This document shows positions 16,585-25,398 of a stretch of DNA of 64,000 bases, piece by piece. Below the pieces are notes generated by a model. It did not search any database. It had not been told where the DNA came from and was given only the letters and a program-made list of their open reading frames with translations. Position numbers and translations under genes: made by a program. Source of the stretch: Bacillus sp. BHET2 (GTDB taxonomy: Bacteria > Bacillota > Bacilli > Bacillales > Bacillaceae_B); NCBI RefSeq assembly GCF_005938125.1, contig NZ_VCQN01000007.1:29217-93216 (forward strand), read 5' to 3'. The stretch's first letter is position 1. Each line of letters starts with the position of its first letter.

Positions 16585-17880
16585 TTAAACCTCCAGTAGG
16601 TCTTCGATGAGTTTTCCGTCTATATCTATTAAGCTGAGACCGAGTAATCGAGCGAAGGTTGGTCCTTCATCTATGAGGCGCATATATGGAATTTCAAATT
16701 GTGAGCGGATTCCGTTGCCTGCTGCCATGAAGATGGTTGAATAGTTCTCTTTTTCTGGTGAATAGCCATGGGATCCATAAGTATAACGCTTCTCCTTCAC
16801 ATCCTCCGGGGTAATCGTATGGATGAAATCACCTTCAATGGCATCCTTAAAGTAGAAACCGAGTCGGGCTTCGAGCATAAACGAACAATGTCCATCTGCT
16901 CCTTTTCTTCCCGCTTCTTCACCAGTAAGTATGGTTTCGATACCGTTTTCAGGATCCTCCTGTAATTGCAACAGAAGGGACTTAACAGCTTGTGCAGTTT
17001 CCTTGTCCTTTGTATACACATATGCTGAACCATCGCATCCCTTGCAATACGCTTTCCAGTCAGCTACTTTCCCCCGGTCGGTTAAGGTAATCAACCCTTT
17101 TTCTTTTAGGATAACGTTAAGTTGAACGGCCTTTGTTTCATCAAGGGCACTATGGTCACCCAAGGCGACAATTGTCGATTTGTCATAAATGCCGTTTTCC
17201 TTTAACGCTTTCAGGATTCTCCCCAACCGGGCATCATGGCGACGTAAAGCCGCATATGCTTCTTCAGAAGAAAATCCATGATAATGACGTTGTGTATCCA
17301 GATCGGTAAAGTGAACAAGCAATAGGTCGGGCTTCTTTTGGATCGTTTCAATCGTGGATTCGAGAACGAAATCATCCAGCTCAGGCTGGTTCAGGCCATT
17401 CCGGATATGTCCAAAGAGGCGATTCATCTGCAATTGGTAGAGAGGACTGCCATTTAGAAGGGAAACAAGGATTTGATTATGCCAAGGGCGATTAGCAAAG
17501 ATCTCCGGCATATTGTAATCAATATCCGCTTTGGCTGTTACAGGCCAAAGCAGGGCGGCAGTGGTCATCCCCGATTTCCTGGCTTCGTCATATAAGGTAG
17601 TCCCTTTGATCGATTGCCGGTGCCAGTGCCAGTCGGGAGAGTCAGATCCTGGCTGAAGGAGTGTATTATTCACGACACCGTGGCGGTTAGGGTACTTCCC
17701 GGTAACAATGGTTGCGTGACAAGGATAGGTCACAGAGGGGTAGACGGTTTCAACCTTTTTGCAAAAGGATCCATGAGTAAGTAGTTCCTGGAAGTGGGGA
17801 AGTTCCTTAAGGAGCGGGTAATCCAAAGCAGATAAACAATCGAAAGAAATGATAATCAAATGATCGGTCAAACGTTCCAT
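16585..17880 (-). CDS. Alkaline-phosphatase-superfamily nucleotide pyrophosphatase/phosphodiesterase
   Basis: Soluble hydrolase of 431 residues in the type I phosphodiesterase / nucleotide pyrophosphatase group. Metal-site and nucleophile motifs are visible: IIISFDCLSALDYP (first Asp), SVTYPCHATIVTGKYPNRHG (Thr nucleophile), LVHFTDLDTQRHYHG (Asp/His), ALGDHSALDE (DH) and GSHGYSPEKE (His near the C terminus). No signal peptide, so it probably acts in the cytosol. The substrate, perhaps a nucleotide or phosphodiester, is unknown. First gene of a likely two-gene unit with the MFS transporter. Confidence 0.85.
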   Translation of the reverse strand: MERLTDHLIIISFDCLSALDYPLLKELPHFQELLTHGSFCKKVETVYPSVTYPCHATIVTGKYPNRHGVVNNTLLQPGSDSPDWHWHRQSIKGTTLYDEARKSGMTTAALLWPVTAKADIDYNMPEIFANRPWHNQILVSLLNGSPLYQLQMNRLFGHIRNGLNQPELDDFVLESTIETIQKKPDLLLVHFTDLDTQRHYHGFSSEEAYAALRRHDARLGRILKALKENGIYDKSTIVALGDHSALDETKAVQLNVILKEKGLITLTDRGKVADWKAYCKGCDGSAYVYTKDKETAQAVKSLLLQLQEDPENGIETILTGEEAGRKGADGHCSFMLEARLGFYFKDAIEGDFIHTITPEDVKEKRYTYGSHGYSPEKENYSTIFMAAGNGIRSQFEIPYMRLIDEGPTFARLLGLSLIDIDGKLIEDLLEV

Positions 17881-18006
17881 AATGGTCCCCAGCTTTCTCG
17901 AAAGATTGTACTATATACCTATTAATATAGCAGACTATTCAGAATAAAAATATGAAATTTCGATGATGGAGGAGTTAAGAATCCGTAAATACGAATGGAG
18001 AACATG

Positions 18007-18043
18007 AAAAAACAGGGATAGGAGCGTCCATCCCTGTTTTTTA
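18007..18043 (-). terminator. Terminator of the yhbD-yhbE unit
   Basis: Arms AAAACAGGGATRG and complement with a 5-base loop, flanked by A6 and T6, so it may work in both directions. Confidence 0.85.
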
Positions 18044-18051
18044 ATCGCGAA

Positions 18052-18843
18052 TTAAATCTTTACTTTATTTCCGATACGACTATCTTTTTTTACATCGAGT
18101 TTTCCAGAATATTCAACGGAATCAATGTTGCAATTTTCTCCGATCACAACGTTTTTGCCCCGGACGAGTTTGGCCTTCGTGTTTTCAAGGTATACTTCGT
18201 CACCTTCGATCAGCTCGGAAAATAAATAATCTTCTTTTTGTAGGAAGAAGTTGACCACTTGCTTGATCAACCTGTTGGAATTGTGATGTGTCACTGAAAT
18301 CGTTTCGCCACCTATTTCTTTAATAGAGGATTCATGATTGATTTCAATTTGCACCTTGTCAGCGTTCAGCAATCCTTCGATGTGAACAGAACCTGAAGAG
18401 GTGAAGGATTCCACTTCACAATCCTTTGCTACCCGTAAAGACCCGCTCGTTTTAATCATTCCACCTTGGATCTTTCCACCGACCTTACAGGACCCGCTCA
18501 CCTTGAAGCTCTTAAAGACAAGGTCTTTTTCCACCTTGGTCGATCCACTTGTGTTCATCTCGGCTGCCATCACAGAACCATTGTATTTTGAGCTTCCACT
18601 TGTGGTAATCTTTTCTGCCTTTGTGTCCCCTTTGAAGGTAGAAGACCCGCTCGTCTTGATGTATCCCGCTTTTACGTCTCCAGTAATGGTGCCGGAACCT
18701 GAAATTTTCAGTTCGTGGCAGTCGATATCACCAGCGATTTTTCCGCTTCCACTGATTTTCACGGCATCAAATTGTCCTCCACCAGACGTTCCCGATCCGC
18801 TTATCTTCAAGTCATGCAATTCTTTTTTGTCCACTGTGTTCAT
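18052..18843 (-). CDS. yhbE: Bactofilin-type polymer-forming protein (YhbE-like)
   Basis: 263 residues built from short repeats of the form ISGSGxxxGDhxx (for example LKISGSGTITGDVKAGYIK and TSGSSTFKGDTKAEKIT), predicted to coil as a right-handed beta-helix typical of bactofilin cytoskeletal proteins. The C-terminal third (after about residue 165) is less repetitive, ending GKLDVKKDSRIGNKVKI. In B. subtilis yhbE and yhbF are neighbouring bactofilin genes behind yhbD; here one gene is seen. Ribosome binding site TAGGAGGAA. Likely membrane-associated or cytosolic filament; cellular role not established here. Confidence 0.85.
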   Translation of the reverse strand: MNTVDKKELHDLKISGSGTSGGGQFDAVKISGSGKIAGDIDCHELKISGSGTITGDVKAGYIKTSGSSTFKGDTKAEKITTSGSSKYNGSVMAAEMNTSGSTKVEKDLVFKSFKVSGSCKVGGKIQGGMIKTSGSLRVAKDCEVESFTSSGSVHIEGLLNADKVQIEINHESSIKEIGGETISVTHHNSNRLIKQVVNFFLQKEDYLFSELIEGDEVYLENTKAKLVRGKNVVIGENCNIDSVEYSGKLDVKKDSRIGNKVKI

Positions 18844-18868
18844 CCTTGTTTCCTCCTATTTAGGGACT

Positions 18869-19504
18869 TTACATCCCTTTTGTATTAGATAATATGATTT
18901 TCAATTCTTCCATCATTTGTTGTAAATCGAATCTCAACACAACTTGAGCTAAACGGTCTGCTTGAAAGTTGGAATGAAGAGGGAGGAGCATCCATATATA
19001 GGTCCCACCTTTACGAATTCCAACCAACTCAAGTGAAGATTCTTTCAGTGGAGTAAACTTCTCATGAAGAAAAAGAAATAAGGTTTGCTGATCTTCTCTT
19101 GGAACATGTAACACTTGAGTTTTATCAATAATCATCATATTTAATAGTTCCGGAAACTCGAAAGTGTCTTGCTCAGGTAATAGGGATGTACAGAGAGAAA
19201 GGGTATGCTCTGAAAGAATTGTAGATGAGCGTAATTCACCTTCCCCAATTTCAATCTTTGTAGGATTGGGAGAGAAGAAATCTGAAAGCTCATCGAGTGA
19301 GTACCCGTCTTTCATCTCTTTGATGGTGTCAATTCTTGAAAGCATTTTATCCCTTGGAAAGAACGTTTCTTGACCTGTATAGCTGGATTTCTTGATAAAC
19401 CATTCTTCAGGGATGATGTTCTTTCGTTTCCAGCGATATAGTTGCCCGTACGAAATACCGGTCAGTTCCAATACTTCCTTCTTGGATATCAGATCTGTTT
19501 CCAA
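18869..19504 (-). CDS. yhbD: YhbD-type MerR-like regulator (DUF4004)
   Basis: About 211 residues. The N terminus LISKKEVLELTGISYGQLYRWKRKNIIPEEWF is a MerR-like helix-turn-helix, followed by a second helical part (FFPRDKMLSRIDTIKEMKDGYSLDELS) and a C-terminal alpha/beta domain with no enzyme motif. This matches B. subtilis YhbD, next to bactofilin genes. Start set at TTG 19504, which has AAGAGGTGA 9 bases upstream; the frame from 19531 would place that site inside the gene. Two GTAACA-N6-TGTTAC palindromes lie just upstream and suggest autoregulation (inference). Confidence 0.8.
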   Translation of the reverse strand: METDLISKKEVLELTGISYGQLYRWKRKNIIPEEWFIKKSSYTGQETFFPRDKMLSRIDTIKEMKDGYSLDELSDFFSPNPTKIEIGEGELRSSTILSEHTLSLCTSLLPEQDTFEFPELLNMMIIDKTQVLHVPREDQQTLFLFLHEKFTPLKESSLELVGIRKGGTYIWMLLPLHSNFQADRLAQVVLRFDLQQMMEELKIILSNTKGM

Positions 19505-19524
19505 CGAGAGGGTCACCTCTTTTC

Positions 19525-19577
19525 GTAACAAAACATTGTTACGTTACTTTAAGGTTAGTGTAACAGAACAATGTTAC
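19525..19577. promoter_or_regulatory. Twin GTAACA-N6-TGTTAC operators upstream of yhbD
   Basis: Two perfect 18-bp palindromes, 19525-19542 and 19560-19577, with centres 35 bases apart. They overlap the expected yhbD promoter/leader and are candidate binding sites for the MerR-like YhbD. Confidence 0.7.
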
Positions 19578-19649
19578 GTTCGTAAAGAAGATTTGAAATT
19601 TTTTCTAAAAATAGGCATATTACCATTGTTATTTTCATCCAATTAATAT

Positions 19650-19677
19650 ATAGTACATTACAACAGTAATGTACTAT
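19650..19677. promoter_or_regulatory. Candidate operator of the GntR/YtrA-type regulator
   Basis: Perfect palindrome, arms ATAGTACATTAC / GTAATGTACTAT with a 4-base centre, ending 25 bases before the regulator start. GntR proteins of this type usually bind such a site and repress their own operon. Confidence 0.75.
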
Positions 19678-19702
19678 GGTTGTTCAGTGAGGAGGTGTTC
19701 GT

Positions 19703-20083
19703 TTGATTCTCGATTCGAGTAGTATGAAACCGATTTATATCCAAATTTCAGAATGGTTGGAAACGGAAATTCTGGCACAAAACTTTCTACCTGAAGATAA
19801 AGTATATTCCCAATATCAGCTGGCCGAAATGTATAATATCAATCCTGCAACAGCTGCAAAGGGGTTAACCGTCCTAGTGGATGAAGAGGTATTATACAAA
19901 AAAAGGGGGCTTGGCATGTTTGTCTCATCTAATGCGAGAAGCATCATCCAGATGAAACGAAAGAATCAAACGTTATCAACACTTGTGAAAGAAATAGTGA
20001 AAGAAGCGGCCCACTTGAATGTATCAAATAAAGAATTGATTTCTATGATTCAAGAAGAGATGAAAGCGGGGGATTCGAAGTGA
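19703..20083 (+). CDS. GntR family regulator, YtrA type
   Basis: 126 residues: an N-terminal winged helix (KPIYIQISEWLETEILAQNF, then QYQLAEMYNINPATAAKGLTVLVDEEVLYKKRGLGMFV) and only a short helical C-terminal arm, which defines the YtrA subfamily that controls ABC transporter operons. TTG start with GAGGAGGTG upstream. Its last codons overlap the ATPase gene by 4 bases. It probably represses this four-gene unit through the palindrome at 19650; in B. subtilis YtrA responds to certain cell-wall antibiotics, but the inducer here is unknown. Confidence 0.88.
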   Translation: MILDSSSMKPIYIQISEWLETEILAQNFLPEDKVYSQYQLAEMYNINPATAAKGLTVLVDEEVLYKKRGLGMFVSSNARSIIQMKRKNQTLSTLVKEIVKEAAHLNVSNKELISMIQEEMKAGDSK

Positions 20084-20964
20084 GTGTAATGGAATGCAAG
20101 GGTCTTGTGAAAACGTATGGTCGCCAAAAAGCATTGAATGACCTGTCCATTTCGTTAGGAGAAAATAAGATTACTGGATTGATAGGAAGGAATGGGGCCG
20201 GGAAAACGACTTTATTAAAAATCATGGCCGGCTTCATCCGTGAAACATCAGGGGAGATCCGGGTGTTGTCGGAAAAGCCTTTTAATAGCCTGAAGGTTTC
20301 AGCCAATACGATTTACATTGATGACGAGATGAGTTTCTCTCCATATTTGAATCTAGGTGAAATTTTAGATGTAATGGGTTCTTTTTATCAAAATTGGGAT
20401 AAGGACATTGCCAAGCGATTGTTCTCCTATTTCGCTTTTAATCCGAATCAACATCATGCTTCTCTATCAAAAGGGATGAAAAGTACCTTTAATATGATCG
20501 TAGGTCTAGCAGCCAGGTGTCCCCTTACCATATTGGATGAGCCGACAACAGGAATGGACGCAGCGGTTAGGAAAGATTTTTACCGTGCCCTCCTGAAAGA
20601 TTACATCGCCTATCCCCGTACAATCATATTATCAAGTCATTTACTTACTGAAATAGAGGACTTATTGGAAGATGTACTTCTTATTAAAGAAGGAGGAAAA
20701 TGTCTCCACCTGCCACTAGTTGATTTACAACACTATGCTGTAGGGTTGACTGGGAAAACGGATTTGCTGAAACAGTATGTCCCCGAGGAGTCGATACTCT
20801 ATAGGAAAGAGGTCGGAATGGATTCTACTTATGCCGTTGTAAAGAATGAATCCCATGAGCCGGAATGGATGGGGGAATTTCAGATATCCTCCGTCTCAAC
20901 AGAAGATTTATGCGTGTATTTAACAAATCAAACAACAGGAGGGATTGACGATGTATTTAGCTGA
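20080..20964 (+). CDS. ABC transporter ATP-binding protein (YtrB-like)
   Basis: ATPase of 294 residues. Walker A GRNGAGKTT near residue 34, Walker B LTILDEPTTGMD, and H-loop ILSSHLLTEIEDL. The signature region reads ASLSKGMKST in place of the usual LSGGQ, a variant common in YtrB/BcrA-type exporters. The C-terminal 90 residues form an extra domain. GTG start overlaps the regulator stop. Works with the membrane protein encoded next. Confidence 0.88.
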   Translation: MSVMECKGLVKTYGRQKALNDLSISLGENKITGLIGRNGAGKTTLLKIMAGFIRETSGEIRVLSEKPFNSLKVSANTIYIDDEMSFSPYLNLGEILDVMGSFYQNWDKDIAKRLFSYFAFNPNQHHASLSKGMKSTFNMIVGLAARCPLTILDEPTTGMDAAVRKDFYRALLKDYIAYPRTIILSSHLLTEIEDLLEDVLLIKEGGKCLHLPLVDLQHYAVGLTGKTDLLKQYVPEESILYRKEVGMDSTYAVVKNESHEPEWMGEFQISSVSTEDLCVYLTNQTTGGIDDVFS

Positions 20965-21688
20965 ATTGAATAGGCGGGAGATTGTGATAAAACAATTTTT
21001 CTACAAAATGAAAGCCTATAGGGGCGTTTATTCATCATTGATGGTCATTCAGCTCCTTGCCATATTATTTTCATTAAATGGTACGGGTATGGGCGGCGGT
21101 AGTTCAAGGACTCTTACCTATGAGATCCATACGTATTCCAACAGTATGATTATTGCGTTTATGATGATATGGGCATTTATCATTTCCATCATCGTGACGA
21201 CGAAAGCATACAGGTACGATGATTTCACTTTTGTGTCAAATCGCTTCACCAGTCAGATATCAACAATCCTCTTCTTACTGTTTGCAAGTATGGTGGGGGG
21301 AATCACATCATTTCTAGCTGACTATCTTGTAAAGGATATTCTTTTCTTCATAAGCAAATCGGAGTATGTTTTTACCGACTCTACCCCTTCTTTATTCGGG
21401 GTCATGGGGATCATCCTTTATCTTTTCCTGTTTTGTTCATTCGGATATGTATGCGGAATGCTGGTTCAAATCAACAGGATCTTCATTATTTTGATCCCGA
21501 CTATGTTATTCGGCACTTCTATTATTAGTTCTTACTTATTAGGGGAACCGGTAACACTAGTTGAAATAGGAAGTACATTTTTACAAGAATCATCCTTTAT
21601 CTTCTTTTTCGCAAAGATCGTACTGACAGTCGTCCCATTATTCTCAATTGTGACGTTCATCACAAATAGACTGGAGGTAAGAACATGA
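20951..21688 (+). CDS. ABC transporter membrane subunit, six-TM type
   Basis: About 245 residues with six hydrophobic segments and no recognised enzymatic motif; its place directly behind the ATPase, overlapping it by 14 bases, marks it as the permease. Start ATG 20951 has AGGAGGG 7 bases upstream and was preferred to TTG 20945. Sequence is poorly conserved, as usual for this class. Confidence 0.75.
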   Translation: MYLAELNRREIVIKQFFYKMKAYRGVYSSLMVIQLLAILFSLNGTGMGGGSSRTLTYEIHTYSNSMIIAFMMIWAFIISIIVTTKAYRYDDFTFVSNRFTSQISTILFLLFASMVGGITSFLADYLVKDILFFISKSEYVFTDSTPSLFGVMGIILYLFLFCSFGYVCGMLVQINRIFIILIPTMLFGTSIISSYLLGEPVTLVEIGSTFLQESSFIFFFAKIVLTVVPLFSIVTFITNRLEVRT

Positions 21689-22389
21689 GTGTACTTGGAG
21701 CTATTTTACCCATCCTTTTTTGGGCGGTTCTGGTTACATGTTTCATTGTTTTCAAACCATTCTCAAGGATGAGAAAGATCATAGGGTTTCAATGGATCTT
21801 CGCAGGGTACTTCAGTCTCCTTCTCTTTTCAGTTGTTCTGTACTATTTCCTTCCTGCTGATCATTCTATAGATGGAGTGGATGTTTCGATTCAGGATGAG
21901 TCTGATGCAGAGATGTCTTTCTTTGATGCAGCAAATAAAGGAAAGATTGATCAAAGTCCTGAAGGTGTTTTAAAAAAAGAATGGGAGTTTCCATTAAAGG
22001 ATACGGATATGCGCATTTCGATTGAAAGTGGCACATTTGGAAAGTTCCATGGGGAGCCATTTATCCTGGCAGAAAGAACGAAAAAAGGCACTGTTTTGAA
22101 AGTAGAGCACTACGTAACAAGAACCATTCTTAGCGGATTAGACGTGACAGGGAAAATGCCCTCACCAGAATTAGAACTAGAGGGAGATTCACTATACCTC
22201 AAATCTCCAGATCCAGTGGAAATGAATTTTTCTTTCTATACAAATGGTTTCACAACCCGACAATTCAAAGGCGAAAAGGTGTGGGATAGTGAGTATGAAA
22301 ATCTAATCGGAAGCGACATTCTTTATCTTCGGATACCTGAAGGTGTAGACATTACCGGGCCTGTAGAATTCATTGAAGACAGCAATTAA
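21685..22389 (+). CDS. Membrane-anchored protein of the YtrA-type operon, unknown function
   Basis: 234 residues: two TM segments (about 4-22 and 36-55) followed by a roughly 175-residue domain, probably extracytoplasmic, rich in beta strands and acidic residues. Start ATG overlaps the permease stop (ATGA). No family recognised. Likely an accessory subunit of the ABC system, by analogy with the extra membrane proteins of ytr operons. Confidence 0.65.
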   Translation: MSVLGAILPILFWAVLVTCFIVFKPFSRMRKIIGFQWIFAGYFSLLLFSVVLYYFLPADHSIDGVDVSIQDESDAEMSFFDAANKGKIDQSPEGVLKKEWEFPLKDTDMRISIESGTFGKFHGEPFILAERTKKGTVLKVEHYVTRTILSGLDVTGKMPSPELELEGDSLYLKSPDPVEMNFSFYTNGFTTRQFKGEKVWDSEYENLIGSDILYLRIPEGVDITGPVEFIEDSN

Positions 22390-22445
22390 AGGAATTGCAT
22401 CTAAACCTGGTAAAGATGTTGTTTCCCATTCGCAGCACTGAAACT

Positions 22446-22481
22446 AGAGAGCTAAACCTTTTCCTGGGTTTGGCTCTCTTT
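22446..22481 (+). terminator. Terminator of the GntR-ABC operon
   Basis: Arms AGAGAGCTAAACC / GGGTTTGGCTCTCT with a short T-rich tail, about 55 bases after the last stop. Confidence 0.75.
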
Positions 22482-22546
22482 ACTTTGAAGCGAATATCCC
22501 TCCTGAAGATCTTCTTTCATCACCAATTCCAAACTATCCAAAAAAT

Positions 22547-22571
22547 GTTTAAAAGGTATTACCACGGGTAC
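22547..22571 (+). promoter_or_regulatory. SigB-type promoter of the catalase gene
   Basis: GTTTAA and GGGTAC separated by 13 bases, close to the SigB consensus GTTTAA-N12-14-GGGTAT, 60 bases upstream of the start. B. subtilis katE is a known SigB gene. Confidence 0.75.
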
Positions 22572-22630
22572 TAATGAAACAGGAATGTTTTACATAATAA
22601 ACATTAATATCCATAGAGAGGGATGAAAGA

Positions 22631-24682
22631 ATGGGAGACGATCGTCGTACAAGTGTGAATGGCAAGAGCAAGGATGAACAGCTTGAACAGTACAGAGTAG
22701 AGGACGAAGGAAAGCATCTTACCACGAATCAGGGGCTGAAGGTATCAGAGGATGAGTTCTCCTTGAAAGCAGGAGACCGGGGACCTACCCTTATGGAAGA
22801 TTTCCACTTTCGTGAGAAAATGACCCACTTTGACCATGAACGTATTCCTGAGCGAATTGTCCATGCACGAGGTTTCGCGGCACATGGTGAATTCGAACTC
22901 TATGATTCTATGAAAAAATATACCCGAGCGAAATTTCTTCAGGATCCTTCAACGAAAACCCCTGTCTTTGTCCGCTTTTCCACTGTAGCGGGATCCAAGG
23001 GCTCTGCAGAGGCAGTACGTGATGCACGTGGATTTGCAACGAAATTCTATACAGAAGAGGGCAATTATGACCTCGTCGGGAACAATATCCCGGTGTTCTT
23101 CATTCAGGATGCGATCAAGTTCCCTGATTTGGTACATGCACTTAAACCGGAACCACATAATGAAATGCCTCAAGCGGCTTCAGCCCATGATACGTTCTGG
23201 GATTTTGTAGGGAACAACCAGGAGTCTGCTCATATGGTCATGTGGGCTATGTCAGACCGTGCCATCCCACGAAGCCTGCGCATGATGGAAGGCTTCGGCG
23301 TTCATACATTCCGCCTGGTGAACGAGGAAGGCAAGGCTCATTTTGTGAAATTCCATTGGAAGCCTGTACTGGGTACTCACTCACTGGTGTGGGATGAAGC
23401 CCAGAAGATCAACGGGAAAGATCCTGATTTCCATCGCCGAGATCTCTATGAATCCATTGAAAATGGAGATTACCCGGAGTACGAGCTTGGAGTTCAACTG
23501 ATTAAAGAAGAAGATGAGTTTAATTTTGACTTTGATCTCCTTGATCCAACGAAGCTATGGCCTGAAGAAGAAGTTCCCGTGAAGATCGTCGGGAAGATGA
23601 CTTTGAACCGAAATGTGGATAATGTATTTGCAGAAACGGAACAAGCGGCTTTCCATCCAGGATCTGTAGTACCTGGAATCGACTTCTCCAATGATCCGTT
23701 ATTACAAGGACGTTTATTCTCCTATACGGATACACAATTGATTCGCCTTGGAGGACCGAACTTCCATGAGCTTCCGGTCAACCGTCCGGTGTGCCCATTC
23801 CACAATAACCAACGAGATGGACATGGTCGTCATACAATCAATAAAGGCCAGGTGAGCTATCACAACAACTCACTTGCCCATAATACACCGGCCCCTGCTT
23901 CCAAGGAAGAGGGAGGCTATACTCACTACCAGGAGAAAATGGAAGGACGAAAGGTCCGTGCCAGAAGTGAAAGCTTTAAGGATCATTTCTCCCAAGCTAC
24001 GCTATTCTGGAATAGCATGAGTGAGCCTGAGAAAGAACATATCGTGCAAGCCTTCAGCTTTGAACTTGGTAAAGTGAAAAGCAAATCAGTGCAGAAACAG
24101 GTTGTCGATATGTTTGCCAACGTCAGCATGGATCTGGCAAAAGGCTTTGCTGAAGCGATCAATGTAGAAGTTCCAGATCGAGAAGATTCGAAGATAACGA
24201 AATCATCTCCAGCCTTAAGTCAGGAAAATACGATTAAGAAACCGACTACCCGTAAGGTCGGTGTCATTGTCGGTAACGGCTTTAAGGGTGAAGAAGTGAA
24301 TACGGTTCTATCTACACTTAAAGAAGAGGGTATCCAGCCTGAGGTCATTAGTGACAAGTTGGGAATGCGAAAAGGGGATGACGGTAGCGAGCTTGAGGTA
24401 GATCATACATTCTTAACGGGAGAATCAGTATTATTTGATAGCCTTTACGTTGTCGGTGGAGAGAATGTTGATAGAAAGTTCTCTCAAGACACGACATACT
24501 TTGTGAAAGAAGCCTATTCTCACTTTAAACCTATTGGTGCGACCCATGAAGGCATGAAGTGGTTGGAAGAAGCATCTATTAGCGGCGCTGGTGTCGTAAC
24601 GGGGAATGACATGCAGTCATTTGCCAAAGAATTTGCAGCAGCCGTCGCGGCCCATCGTCATTGGGAGCGCGAGTTAGTATAA
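22631..24682 (+). CDS. katE: Large-subunit monofunctional catalase (KatE/HPII type)
   Basis: Haem catalase of 683 residues, the long clade. Catalytic His78 is in [15 protein letters not shown], followed by [29 protein letters not shown] and the proximal haem ligand region [18 protein letters not shown]. From about residue 535 a flavodoxin/DJ-1-like C-terminal domain ([15 protein letters not shown]) follows, as in HPII and B. subtilis KatE (686 residues). Cytosolic; breaks down hydrogen peroxide. A SigB-type promoter suggests general-stress expression. Start ATG with AGAGAGGGATG upstream. Confidence 0.95.
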   Translation: MGDDRRTSVNGKSKDEQLEQYRVEDEGKHLTTNQGLKVSEDEFSLKAGDRGPTLMEDFHFREKMTHFDHERIPERIVHARGFAAHGEFELYDSMKKYTRAKFLQDPSTKTPVFVRFSTVAGSKGSAEAVRDARGFATKFYTEEGNYDLVGNNIPVFFIQDAIKFPDLVHALKPEPHNEMPQAASAHDTFWDFVGNNQESAHMVMWAMSDRAIPRSLRMMEGFGVHTFRLVNEEGKAHFVKFHWKPVLGTHSLVWDEAQKINGKDPDFHRRDLYESIENGDYPEYELGVQLIKEEDEFNFDFDLLDPTKLWPEEEVPVKIVGKMTLNRNVDNVFAETEQAAFHPGSVVPGIDFSNDPLLQGRLFSYTDTQLIRLGGPNFHELPVNRPVCPFHNNQRDGHGRHTINKGQVSYHNNSLAHNTPAPASKEEGGYTHYQEKMEGRKVRARSESFKDHFSQATLFWNSMSEPEKEHIVQAFSFELGKVKSKSVQKQVVDMFANVSMDLAKGFAEAINVEVPDREDSKITKSSPALSQENTIKKPTTRKVGVIVGNGFKGEEVNTVLSTLKEEGIQPEVISDKLGMRKGDDGSELEVDHTFLTGESVLFDSLYVVGGENVDRKFSQDTTYFVKEAYSHFKPIGATHEGMKWLEEASISGAGVVTGNDMQSFAKEFAAAVAAHRHWERELV

Positions 24683-24718
24683 ATGTTTGTTTGAGACTGA
24701 ATGTAGTAGATTAAATAG

Positions 24719-24760
24719 AAAAAGTGCTAGACCTGATCATTCAGGCCTAGCACTTTTTTT
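24719..24760 (+). terminator. Terminator of the catalase gene
   Basis: Arms AAAGTGCTAGACCTGA / TCAGGCCTAGCACTTT with T7; one bulge. Confidence 0.88.
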
Positions 24761-24955
24761 GGTCTTTTGAGCCCTTTTTGCTAAGAATAGACGTTTCTAT
24801 CATACGAAACTAGCATTGCTTTCATATGATAACTATATGTTAAGTGCTTTACAAGTACTGTATAGTACCAGTCATTCACATGACCAATTTGCTTTTTTTA
24901 GCTTGCTATTGGTTTTATTAATTGACCAAATTTAGAAAAGGTGGTGAATCAACGT

Positions 24956-25117
24956 ATGAGTTATAAAAATTGCGATGAAAAAGACAATCATCAAAATGGA
25001 CGAAAAGATATCGAAAAATTACTGGAAGAGATTTTATACGAATTGAAACAAATTAAAAAGTGTACTTGCTATAAAAAGCATCATTGTTACAAAGAAAACT
25101 GGGAGCACTGGTACTAA
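24956..25117 (+). CDS. Small 53-aa Cys/His-rich protein
   Basis: Short gene with ATG 24956, AAAGGTGGTGA 8 bases upstream and its own terminator after the stop. The product has a charged amphipathic helix (KDIEKLLEEILYELKQIKK) followed by a Cys/His-rich tail, CTCYKKHHCYKENWEHWY, that could bind metal. No family recognised; the tail recalls small spore coat proteins, which is only a guess. Confidence 0.65.
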   Translation: MSYKNCDEKDNHQNGRKDIEKLLEEILYELKQIKKCTCYKKHHCYKENWEHWY

Positions 25118-25123
25118 GAAGAG

Positions 25124-25152
25124 AAAGCTGGGTAAAAGCCAGCTTTTTTTTA
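25124..25152 (+). terminator. Terminator of the 53-aa gene
   Basis: Stem AAAGCTGG / CCAGCTTT, 7-base loop, T8. Confidence 0.85.
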
Positions 25153-25170
25153 TTTGACCAAATCAATCAC

Positions 25171-25200
25171 TTGAATTCAACCGCCTGTTCCTACTATACT
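25171..25200 (+). promoter_or_regulatory. Candidate SigA promoter of clpE
   Basis: TTGAAT and TATACT with an 18-base spacer, upstream of the two CtsR boxes. Confidence 0.5.
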
Positions 25201-25266
25201 CTTCAAACAACAAGTGAAAGAGAATTCTACATAAAGCTAAAAGTTCCCATAAGCAAAAAGATTGAA

Positions 25267-25317
25267 AGTCAAAAAAGGTCAAAGTATACTATATGTATAA
25301 GGTCAAAGAAAGTCAAA
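25267..25317 (+). promoter_or_regulatory. Two CtsR operators upstream of clpE
   Basis: AGTCAAA-AAA-GGTCAAA (25267-25283) and GGTCAAA-GAA-AGTCAAA (25301-25317). Both fit the direct-repeat CtsR heptad (A/GGTCAAA-N3-A/GGTCAAA) exactly; centres are 34 bases apart. Confidence 0.92.
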
Positions 25318-25398
25318 GTGAAGATTGGACTGAGGACCATATTAATTATTCAATTTATAAATGAATTTATATAAATGAAATTTAGGAGGTCATGTTTA

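Noticed and set aside
25084..25374. 96-codon ORF upstream of clpE
   Set aside because: It overlaps the 53-aa gene, its terminator and both CtsR operators, so it is regulatory DNA.
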